A DNA stretch of 10,191 nt from assembly GCA_905210385.1 (NCBI GenBank), contig CAJLWS010000034.1, forward strand, positions 1 to 10,191, written 5' to 3'. Source of the stretch: an uncultured Eubacteriales bacterium (GTDB taxonomy: Bacteria; Bacillota; Clostridia; Oscillospirales; Oscillospiraceae). A program made the translations under genes and the position numbers. This document shows, in pieces, positions 1 through 5,148 of this stretch. Under the pieces are notes generated by a model that made no database searches, was not told the DNA's origin, and worked only from the letters and a program-made list of their open reading frames with translations. The first letter of the stretch is position 1, and each line of letters begins with the position of its first letter.

Positions 1-2
1 TG

Positions 3-215
3 GCCGCCGGACGGTGGCGGGTCGTCTACAGCCCCTATGCGCGCTTTGTCGCATCCCCCGTCCGGTCGGTGCGCCCCGCGATGACCAAAAAAAACAAGGA
101 TCGGTGTACAGACGTGTTTCGCCAGATGCGCGTCCACGGGGATCCGATGCTGTCCCAAAGCCCGGATTTTCTGCAGCTCGCAGCAAAATTCGGAGAAAAG
201 GCGCTCCTTCTCTAA
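3..215 (+). CDS. Possible 3' end of an unidentified protein-coding gene (5' truncated by window)
   Basis: A frame is open from the first bases of the window to a TAA at 213-215, about 70 codons, with an internal ATG at 81. Codon choice resembles real genes in the window (CTG, CAG, GAT and GTC are common, with no rare leucine codons), and it stops nine bases before the tRNA-Glu promoter, a natural place for a gene to end. The visible C-terminus contains a basic patch (MTKKNKDR) and ends in FGEKALLL. I do not recognise a family. A second frame is also open here but runs on through both tRNA genes, so it is not credible. A short ORF could occur by chance at this GC content; the call is tentative. 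Confidence 0.35.
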   Translation, partial: AAGRWRVVYSPYARFVASPVRSVRPAMTKKNKDRCTDVFRQMRVHGDPMLSQSPDFLQLAAKFGEKALLL

Positions 216-223
216 AATTATGC

Positions 224-252
224 TTGACAACCAAGCAGATATCCTGTATCAT
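224..252 (+). promoter_or_regulatory. Sigma-70-type promoter of tRNA-Glu
   Basis: A perfect -35 box TTGACA (224-229) is followed after exactly 17 bases by TATCAT (247-252), one mismatch from TATAAT. It lies 24 bases upstream of the mature 5' end of tRNA-Glu, as expected for a short tRNA leader. Confidence 0.85.
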
Positions 253-276
253 AACTTTCGCAGTCGCGTCGCGCGT

Positions 277-352
277 GCTCGGTTCGTCTAGTGGCCTAGG
301 ACACCGCCCTCTCACGGCGGTAACAGGGGTTCGACTCCCCTACCGGGTACCA
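277..352 (+). tRNA. tRNA-Glu (anticodon CTC)
   Basis: A full cloverleaf can be folded. The acceptor stem pairs 277-283 with 342-348, including two G-U pairs. The T arm is AGGGG/CCCCT (325-329, 337-341) around TTCGACT. The anticodon loop CTCTCAC, closed by CCGCC/GGCGG, carries CTC. The discriminator A is at 349 and CCA is encoded at 350-352. It has its own promoter upstream and an intrinsic terminator seven bases downstream, so it is a single-gene unit. Confidence 0.95.
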
Positions 353-358
353 TGCCGG

Positions 359-390
359 AACGGAACAAAGGATTCTTTGTTCCGTTTTTT
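359..390 (+). terminator. Intrinsic terminator of tRNA-Glu
   Basis: A perfect 12-bp stem (359-370 with 375-386) closes a GATT loop and is followed by a T run. It begins seven bases after the tRNA CCA end. Confidence 0.92.
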
Positions 391-496
391 ATTGAATTCA
401 GCCCAGGCGCCATTAGATGCAGCCAAATGCGGGCACGCGCTGCGATCCGCCCGTCGGTGGCAGGCTCTAGTTCGCAGGGCGGGCGCTCCTTTTCTC

Positions 497-525
497 TTGC
501 AATTGCCACTGCGTTGTGCTACAAT
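497..525 (+). promoter_or_regulatory. Sigma-70-type promoter of tRNA-Leu
   Basis: A -35 box TTGCAA (497-502) and a -10 box TACAAT (520-525) are separated by 17 bases and lie 11 bases before the mature 5' end of tRNA-Leu. The stretch between the tRNA-Glu terminator and this promoter (391-496) shows no gene. Confidence 0.8.
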
Positions 526-536
526 TTGTATCACTG

Positions 537-623
537 GCCGGAATGATGGAATTGGCAGACGTGACGGACTCAAAATCCGTTGGTAGCGATACCGTGTGGG
601 TTCAAGTCCCACTTCCGGCACCA
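537..623 (+). tRNA. tRNA-Leu (anticodon CAA)
   Basis: This 87-base tRNA has a class II long variable arm. The acceptor stem GCCGGAA (537-543) pairs with TTCCGGC (613-619), the discriminator A is at 620 and CCA is encoded at 621-623. The anticodon stem ACGGA/TCCGT encloses CTCAAAA, giving anticodon CAA at 571-573. The T arm is GTGGG/CCCAC around TTCAAGT. The long variable arm and the A discriminator both fit leucine. Its 3' end is a plausible integration site for the element that follows, although no second att copy is visible in the window. Confidence 0.95.
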
Positions 624-625
624 TG

Positions 626-660
626 AAGGGTTGACAAAAAAGATGTCAACCCTTTTTTCT
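626..660 (+). terminator. Intrinsic terminator of tRNA-Leu
   Basis: A perfect 11-bp stem (626-636 with 644-654) around an AAAAAGA loop is followed by a T tract, two bases after the tRNA CCA end. Confidence 0.92.
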
Positions 661-754
661 TAGTATTCATGCGGGTTTGCGGGCTTTTGGACGGAAAATC
701 CGCAAAACGGTTTTACCGTGGATGTCCAAGGCAAAATCCGCAGCGAAACCCCAC

Positions 755-801
755 AAGCGGGGCTTCCGCCTGATTTTTCAGGCCGGAGGCCCCGCTTTTT
801 T
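755..801 (+). terminator. Intrinsic terminator in gene-free leader
   Basis: A long, nearly perfect hairpin runs from AAGCGGGGC to GGCCCCGCTT, about 19 bp with one bulge, around a TTTT loop, and ends in a T run. No gene precedes it on this strand after tRNA-Leu, which already has its own terminator. It may end an unrecognised short transcript or, in an excised circular element, transcripts entering from the other end. Confidence 0.8.
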
Positions 802-848
802 GCGTTCTGCGGCCCTTTTCCCCGTTGTCAAATGTGTAGAAGTTTACG

Positions 849-927
849 CCTGTCAAATAGACAGGTTGACGAAAGCCCAAAACGGCTCAACTCAAGCCCT
901 CAAGATACAAGGGGGTAGTGCGCCCTT
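849..927. other. oriT: Candidate origin of transfer with IncQ/pIP501-like nic sequence
   Basis: The sequence GTAGTGCGCCCT at 915-926 closely matches the nic core TAAGTGCG/CCCT known from RSF1010/R1162 and from Gram-positive plasmids such as pIP501 and pGO1; by analogy the cut would fall between 922 and 923. Upstream lies a perfect 6-bp inverted repeat CCTGTC/GACAGG with a 5-base loop (849-865) and an imperfect repeat GTTGA/TCAAC (about 866-893). The nic-like core sits in a gene-free stretch just ahead of a segregation operon, a normal place for oriT. The AAGGG/CCCTT pairing across the core followed by T's also resembles a weak terminator, and no relaxase is in view to match it with. Confidence 0.5.
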
Positions 928-934
928 TTTCAGG

Positions 935-966
935 AACTCCCCGGCTGGCAGGCCGGGGAGTTTTTT
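935..966 (+). terminator. Intrinsic terminator upstream of parM
   Basis: A stem of CTCCCCGGC (937-945) with GCCGGGGAG (952-960), extended by two A-T pairs, closes a six-base loop and is followed by TTTTTT. It would shield the segregation operon from upstream transcription. Confidence 0.88.
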
Positions 967-1081
967 GCGCTTCCCCCCTCTCACACTCTCCCCCCTAAAT
1001 ACTTTACCAGCTGGGAAAGAACAAGCTACGCTTCGCTCTTAACCAGCAGGAAACCAAGTTTTCAACAACAGCCAAGAAAGG
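967..1081 (+). promoter_or_regulatory. parM leader: possible promoter/centromere region
   Basis: The 115 bases between the terminator and parM must hold its promoter, but I see no convincing -35/-10 pair. An imperfect direct repeat, ACCAGCTGGGAAA at 1006 and ACCAGCAGGAAA at 1042, 36 bases apart, could be a ParR-binding iteron, since centromeres of actin-type systems usually lie just upstream of parM. Two copies are weak evidence. Confidence 0.3.
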
Positions 1082-2014
1082 ATGAGCAAAACCATGAACA
1101 TCGGCATCGACCATGGCTACTACGCCATCAAGACCCGGCATTTTTCTTTCCCAGCCGGTATCACCGCCTATTCCCATGAACCCTACACCCTGCAGAACAC
1201 ACTGGAGTACGGTGGAAAGTTCTTCGTGTGCGGGACCGGCAGACAGCCGATCCTGCGAAACAAGATGGAGAACGAGAACTACTACCTGCTGACCCTTGCG
1301 GCCATCGCCAAAGAAATCCAGCAGCGGGGCGCCAAGACAGAGTGTTCCGTTACCATTGCAGCCGGCCTTCCTCTGGCTGGGTTTGGCCGGGAGAAGAAGT
1401 CCTTCCGGGAGTACCTTCGCCCTTCTTCCCAGCCGGTAAGCTTCCAGTTCGAGGGCGTCCCCTACAAAGTGACTATCGAGGATGTGAAGCTGTTCCCACA
1501 GGGGTATTCCGCCCTGATGATCCACCCGGAACTCCTCCGGGACGAGCCCTCCGTCCTGCTCATGGACATCGGCGGCTGGACGGTGGACCTGATGCGGCTG
1601 GACAACAATGTTCCCAACGCCGCTACCTGCCGGAGCCTGGAACTGGGGATGATCCGCTGCATCGACGAGGTGAAAGAACAGGTTCGCCGGGATGTGGGGC
1701 TGTCCGTTACCGACGCCCAGGTGGAACGAGTGCTGGAGGGAAAGCCCTGCAGCATGGACGAGGACGCCCGCAGCATCATCCAAAAGCAGGGCCGCCTCTA
1801 CACCGAGCGCCTTCTATCAGCGGCCATGGAAGCGGGGTTTGACCTCAAGGCCATCCCAGTGGTGATGCTGGGCGGCGGCGCAGCGGTGGTCAAGCGGAAC
1901 GTCGCCCCCCAGGACGGCCTGTGTCGGGTTTTTGCCCTTTTAGACGACCGTGTGAACGCCGAAGGATTCGAGCGGATTTTGGGGCATTTGTCGGGCAGTG
2001 TGGGCAAGAAATGA
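1082..2014 (+). CDS. parM: ParM/StbA-like actin-type segregation ATPase
   Basis: Predicted bacterial actin homologue that polymerises on ATP and pushes apart element copies bound by its ParR partner. At 310 residues it is the usual size. The actin-fold nucleotide motifs are in order: phosphate-1 NIGIDHGYYAIK (residues 6-17), phosphate-2 LLMDIGGWTVDL (159-170) and the adenosine motif VVMLGGGA (260-267). The ATG at 1082 directly abuts the AAAGGA Shine-Dalgarno, whereas the ATG at 1094 (MNIGID) lies 11 bases after it, so translation may begin at 1094. The next gene overlaps the stop codon as ATGA, so the two are translationally coupled. Segregation genes on an integrated element suggest a replicating circular phase. 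The assignment within the ParM/AlfA/Alp7A group is not resolved. Confidence 0.85.
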   Translation: MSKTMNIGIDHGYYAIKTRHFSFPAGITAYSHEPYTLQNTLEYGGKFFVCGTGRQPILRNKMENENYYLLTLAAIAKEIQQRGAKTECSVTIAAGLPLAGFGREKKSFREYLRPSSQPVSFQFEGVPYKVTIEDVKLFPQGYSALMIHPELLRDEPSVLLMDIGGWTVDLMRLDNNVPNAATCRSLELGMIRCIDEVKEQVRRDVGLSVTDAQVERVLEGKPCSMDEDARSIIQKQGRLYTERLLSAAMEAGFDLKAIPVVMLGGGAAVVKRNVAPQDGLCRVFALLDDRVNAEGFERILGHLSGSVGKK

Positions 2015-2286
2015 ACAGGCCCCTTTTTATGTTCCGCCCAAACCTCCAGAATGAGGACCACCGCCGGGCATGGGCCCTGCTGCAGTCTGTGCCGGAAGGC
2101 CAGAAAAGCGCCTTCCTGGTGAAAGCGATTCTGGACAGCGCCAGGCAGGACGCCTTGGAGTCCACCCTGCGCCGCATCCTGCGGGAAGAACTTCAGGCTG
2201 TCCCTTCCCAGCCGGTGCAGCAGCCGGAGAAAACCATCCCACCGGAGATGCTCGGCTTCCTCAACACCCTCATGGATGATGAGTAA
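2011..2286 (+). CDS. parR: ParR-like centromere-binding adaptor (small protein)
   Basis: A 91-residue protein whose ATG overlaps the parM stop (ATGA at 2011-2014). There is no strong Shine-Dalgarno, so it probably depends on re-initiation from parM. The N-terminal half (FRPNLQNEDHRRAW ... KSAFLVKAILDSA, about residues 8-43) fits a short strand followed by two helices, the ribbon-helix-helix pattern of ParR/StbB adaptors. A basic helix (LRRILREEL) and a Pro/Gln-rich stretch follow, ending in the acidic LMDDE, which may be the part that contacts the filament. By family knowledge ParR binds centromere repeats and caps ParM filaments. Position and size support this more than sequence does. A nearby ATG at 2029 is possible but has no ribosome site. 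Confidence 0.65.
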   Translation: MNRPLFMFRPNLQNEDHRRAWALLQSVPEGQKSAFLVKAILDSARQDALESTLRRILREELQAVPSQPVQQPEKTIPPEMLGFLNTLMDDE

Positions 2287-2305
2287 AATCCCCCAAAGAA
2301 GCCCC

Positions 2306-2338
2306 CAACATAGCCGTTATTGCTTGTGACGTATGTTG
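2306..2338. repeat. Inverted repeat in front of the RHH gene, possible operator
   Basis: CAACATA (2306-2312) and TATGTTG (2332-2338) form a perfect 7-bp inverted repeat with a 19-base gap in the 155-base spacer between parR and the next gene. It could be an operator for one of the ribbon-helix-helix proteins encoded on either side. A 7-bp match over this distance can also occur by chance. Confidence 0.3.
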
Positions 2339-2441
2339 CCCCTGCTTTGGCTGAAAGGTTGTTGGTCTTGGTAATAGCTTTCTCTTCACTCTTCGGATAT
2401 GCTTGTGTTGCCCGAAAGGGAAAGAACCAAGCAAAGGAGCG

Positions 2442-2903
2442 ATGGACGTGGAAACCAAGGGCGTGACCTGTAAAATCCCGCTGGACCTGCACAACAGGAT
2501 CAGCGAGGAGATCCGGGAAACGGAAAGCACCATGAGCAAGTTTATTGAAATGATCATCCAAGAGCATTATGAGAAAGGGGCTGGCAAAGTCATGGCAAAA
2601 GGCAGAACACTGGCATTTCAGGTGAGCGAGGAATTGTTCCAGCGGGTCAAGGAATACCTGGAACGTTTTGAAAAAGTCCACCACCGCCGCCTGACGCAAA
2701 AGGAGTTCATCGTTGGGCTCATTGAGCAGGCGCTGGAGGAAGCGGAGGAAGAGTTCGAGGCCGCCGAGGCCGCCGGACAGGAGGAACAGGAAGAAAGCGC
2801 CTGGGCCGACGCCCAGGGCGGGGAAACCGGCGAGGACGAGGGAGAAGCCGAGACCGAAGATGCCGGCGAAACCGAGGAAGCCGAAGAAGAAATCTACGCA
2901 TAA
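2442..2903 (+). CDS. Ribbon-helix-helix-like protein with acidic C-terminal tail
   Basis: This 153-residue protein has two consecutive segments with the strand-helix-helix pattern of ribbon-helix-helix DNA-binding proteins: GVTCKIPLDLHNRISEEI onward (about residues 7-45) and RTLAFQVSEELFQRVKEY onward (about 55-99). Residues 99-153 form a low-complexity tail with 23 Glu and 3 Asp and no Lys or Arg. The start is set at the ATG at 2442 because AAAGGAG ends two bases before it; the frame is open to an ATG at 2403 that has no ribosome site. It stands alone between the parMR pair and a terminator. A DNA-binding regulator or accessory transfer/segregation protein is likely. The acidic tail could make contacts with partners or tune DNA affinity. 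The precise family is not recognised. Confidence 0.7.
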   Translation: MDVETKGVTCKIPLDLHNRISEEIRETESTMSKFIEMIIQEHYEKGAGKVMAKGRTLAFQVSEELFQRVKEYLERFEKVHHRRLTQKEFIVGLIEQALEEAEEEFEAAEAAGQEEQEESAWADAQGGETGEDEGEAETEDAGETEEAEEEIYA

Positions 2904-2915
2904 GAGGAACAGCAG

Positions 2916-2959
2916 CAGCCCGCAGGATTGGGTTCACCCCAACCCCTGCGGGCTGTTTT
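2916..2959 (+). terminator. Intrinsic terminator after the RHH gene
   Basis: CAGCCCGCAGG (2916-2926) pairs with CCTGCGGGCTG (2945-2955), with an inner TTGGG/CCCAA stem, followed by TTTT. It separates the maintenance genes from the methyltransferase operon. Confidence 0.85.
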
Positions 2960-2992
2960 CATATTGTTTGACACTACACCATGAAAGGGGTG

Positions 2993-3070
2993 ATGCCGGT
3001 TGATTGTGTAGCAGCGTTTCACCAAATTCATAAAAAGGAGCGTGATGCCCAAAGCCATAACGTATATTGA
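2993..3070 (+). CDS. Candidate small leader ORF overlapping the methyltransferase start
   Basis: A 25-codon frame starts at the ATG at 2993, two bases after AAAGGGG (2984-2990), and ends at TGA 3068-3070, 26 bases inside the methyltransferase gene in another frame. A further in-frame ATG lies at 2981. The peptide begins MPVDCVAAFHQIH and resembles no family I know. A good ribosome site and the overlap suggest a coupling or attenuation leader, but a frame this short may be chance. A perfect TTGACA lies at 2968-2973, but no matching -10 box was found. Confidence 0.25.
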   Translation: MPVDCVAAFHQIHKKERDAQSHNVY

Positions 3071-4193
3071 CCTGTTTTCCGGCATCGGCGGGTTTCGGGA
3101 GGGACTCAGCCGGGCCGGAGGTTTTGTCTGTGTAGGCCATTGTGAGATCGACAAATATGCCGATCAAAACTACCGTGCGTTGTTCGATACGAAAGGAGAG
3201 TGGTTCCGTGAGGACGTCCGAAACGCCGACCCCAATGAAATGCCCGACTTCGACCTCATCTGCGGGGGATTTCCCTGCCAATCTTTTTCGATTGCCGGAC
3301 ACCGTGGAGGGTTTGCCGACCCAAGAGGTACGCTGTTCTTTGAAATTGCCCGGCTGACTGCGGCAAAAAGACCTGCGTATCTGCTGCTTGAAAACGTACC
3401 CGGCCTGCTTAACCATGACGGGGGCCGGACGTTTGCGACAATCCTCCATACGCTGGACCGACTGGGGTATGGTGTGGAATGGCAGGTGCTTAACAGCAAA
3501 GATTTCGGCGTCCCTCAATCCCGAAAACGGGTGTACCTTGTCGGATATCTTAATCCGGGATGTAGAGGAAAAATACTTCCTTTCACCGAAACAGCAGGAA
3601 CGCCTCTTAAGCAAATCCGCCCCGGAGCCCAGGGAGAGCGCATCTACTCCCCGGAAGGGGTGAGCTGCACCCTGACCGCCCAGGCAGGCGGGATGGGTGG
3701 GAAAACCGGGCTGTACTGTACCGGCGTCCCCATCAAGGAAAACACGAAAAAGGGATATAAAATGGCATATCCTGGCGACAGTGTGGATCTGGCCTATCCT
3801 TCCCTCAATACCCGCCGCGGCAGGGTGGGGAAAGAAATCGCCCACACCCTCACCACAGGGAGCAGCCAGGGAACCCTCTGCTGTGTGGATATGAACGAGG
3901 AACCGGAGCTGACAAGCTACGCCCGGTGCCTTACCGCCAATCAGAACGGCGGGATCCGCAACCATAAGCGGGAAGCCTCCGGCGTATGGGACGGATGCCG
4001 CATCCGCCGCCTGACGCCGAGGGAATGCCTGCGGCTTCAGGGCTGGACAGATGAACGCATCGACCTTGTCCTACCCATTCAATCCGACGCCCAGCTCTAC
4101 AAGCAGGCCGGGAACGGCGTCACCGTCAATGTGGTAGAGGCCATCGGAAAGCGGCTGGCCGCCGCCCATCTGGAGGTGACCGCTGTCGATTGA
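3045..4193 (+). CDS. DNA (cytosine-5) methyltransferase, orphan
   Basis: Transfers a methyl group from S-adenosylmethionine to C5 of cytosine in a specific DNA sequence. The 382 residues carry the class motifs in order: I, DLFSGIGGF (9-17); IV, GGFPCQSFS (74-82) with the Cys78 nucleophile; VI, LLLENVPGL (113-121); VIII, QSRKRVYLVG (158-167); IX, RRLTPRECLRLQGW (321-334); X, QAGNGVTVNVV (354-364). The target-recognition region (about 185-315) contains three short repeats around LTA/LTT. ATG 3045 is chosen because AAAGGAG ends four bases before it; a GTG at 3042 is adjacent. The enzyme appears complete. No endonuclease or Vsr gene lies next to it, so it probably protects the element against host restriction or affects expression rather than forming a restriction-modification pair. 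The recognition sequence cannot be read from the protein. Confidence 0.95.
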   Translation: MPKAITYIDLFSGIGGFREGLSRAGGFVCVGHCEIDKYADQNYRALFDTKGEWFREDVRNADPNEMPDFDLICGGFPCQSFSIAGHRGGFADPRGTLFFEIARLTAAKRPAYLLLENVPGLLNHDGGRTFATILHTLDRLGYGVEWQVLNSKDFGVPQSRKRVYLVGYLNPGCRGKILPFTETAGTPLKQIRPGAQGERIYSPEGVSCTLTAQAGGMGGKTGLYCTGVPIKENTKKGYKMAYPGDSVDLAYPSLNTRRGRVGKEIAHTLTTGSSQGTLCCVDMNEEPELTSYARCLTANQNGGIRNHKREASGVWDGCRIRRLTPRECLRLQGWTDERIDLVLPIQSDAQLYKQAGNGVTVNVVEAIGKRLAAAHLEVTAVD

Positions 4194-5142
4194 CCTAAAA
4201 AGCCAGTTTTTCGGCTGCGAGATCGAGATGACGGGGCTGACCCGCCAGCAGGCGGCGGAAGCGGTGGCCGCGTTGTTCGGCACTGCGACCCGCCAAACGC
4301 ATGAATCCCGCACATACGACCCATGGGAGGTCTCCGACCACGAGGGGAAAACATGGCGCTTTGTGTATGATTCCAGCATCCATGGATCCCATCGGGTTGG
4401 GCGGCAGCAGGCTTCCATCGGTGATCGCGCATACAAGGTGGAGATGAATTCCCCCAAGCTGGAGTACAGCGAGATGGGGAAACTTCAAGATGTAGTACGC
4501 ACCCTCCGCCATGCGGGGGCTGTTGTCAATTCCTCCTGCGGGATGCACGTCCATGTGGACGCCTCCAAGCACACCCCACAGAGTTTGAAGAACGCGCTGT
4601 CCATCATGTACTCCAAGGAGGATATCCTGTTTAAGGTACTCAAGGTGGACGAGCGCCGGGTGGAACGCTGGTGCCAGAAGGTGCGGGAACCCATGCTGGA
4701 GAGGATCCGCAGGCTGCCCACCAACACCACCATGGAGCGCCTCAAACGGGAATGGTACGAGGGAGGCGATGGCAGCTGCGAGCACTACAACTGGACCCGG
4801 TACTACGCTTTGAATCTTCATTCGGTATTCTATCGCGGCACCTTGGAGTGGCGCTGTTTTGAGAGCACCCTCCATGCCGGCAAGGTGCGCGCCAATATTA
4901 CGCTGGCGCTGGCTATCTCCGCCCAGGCCATCAATCAGAAACGGACAGTGATGCGGAAAACCGAGATCAGCGAGAACCCCGCCTTCACCTTCCGCACCTT
5001 TTTGCTCCGCCTCGACCTGATTGGGCCGGAGTACAAAAATGTGCGGGAACACTTACTTTCCAACCTCCCCGGCGACAGGGCCTGGCGGTATGACAAATCC
5101 CAGTATCCCAGCCTGCAAAACCGGCATCCGGAAGAAAGATAG
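4183..5142 (+). CDS. Amidoligase-family protein (glutamine synthetase/COOH-NH2 ligase fold), probable CTG start
   Basis: Predicted ATP-dependent ligase that joins a carboxylate to an amine (Amidoligase_2-type family). Characteristic pieces, numbered from the CTG at 4183: FFGCEIEMTG (9-18), whose glutamates match the metal-binding first strand of the glutamine synthetase-like fold; VEMNSPKL (86-93); CGMHVHVD (119-126); and TLEWRCFEST (220-229). The first in-frame ATG (4228) would remove the FGCEIE strand. The frame is open back to 4180, and GGAGGT (4172-4177) lies five bases before the CTG at 4183, so that codon is the best start; ATT 4189 is the only other near-cognate codon. The gene overlaps the methyltransferase by 11 bases and is followed six bases after its stop by a cyclotransferase gene. 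The substrate is unknown. Family membership is secure; the start is an inference. Confidence 0.85.
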   Translation: MSIDLKSQFFGCEIEMTGLTRQQAAEAVAALFGTATRQTHESRTYDPWEVSDHEGKTWRFVYDSSIHGSHRVGRQQASIGDRAYKVEMNSPKLEYSEMGKLQDVVRTLRHAGAVVNSSCGMHVHVDASKHTPQSLKNALSIMYSKEDILFKVLKVDERRVERWCQKVREPMLERIRRLPTNTTMERLKREWYEGGDGSCEHYNWTRYYALNLHSVFYRGTLEWRCFESTLHAGKVRANITLALAISAQAINQKRTVMRKTEISENPAFTFRTFLLRLDLIGPEYKNVREHLLSNLPGDRAWRYDKSQYPSLQNRHPEER

Positions 5143-5148
5143 GAGATG

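Noticed and set aside
14..586. Long open frame of 190 codons on the + strand across the start of the window
   Set aside because: It runs straight through tRNA-Glu, its terminator, a promoter and most of tRNA-Leu; the openness is a product of high GC content.
1004..1783. 259-codon - strand frame opposite parM
   Set aside because: It overlaps the ParM motifs on the other strand and shows no family motif or ribosome site.
2347..2377. Possible promoter TTGGCT ... TAATAG before the RHH gene
   Set aside because: The spacing of 19 bases and the poor boxes make it no better than chance.
2934..3965. 343-codon - strand frame opposite the methyltransferase
   Set aside because: It crosses the methyltransferase catalytic motifs and the intergenic region, and has no recognisable domain.
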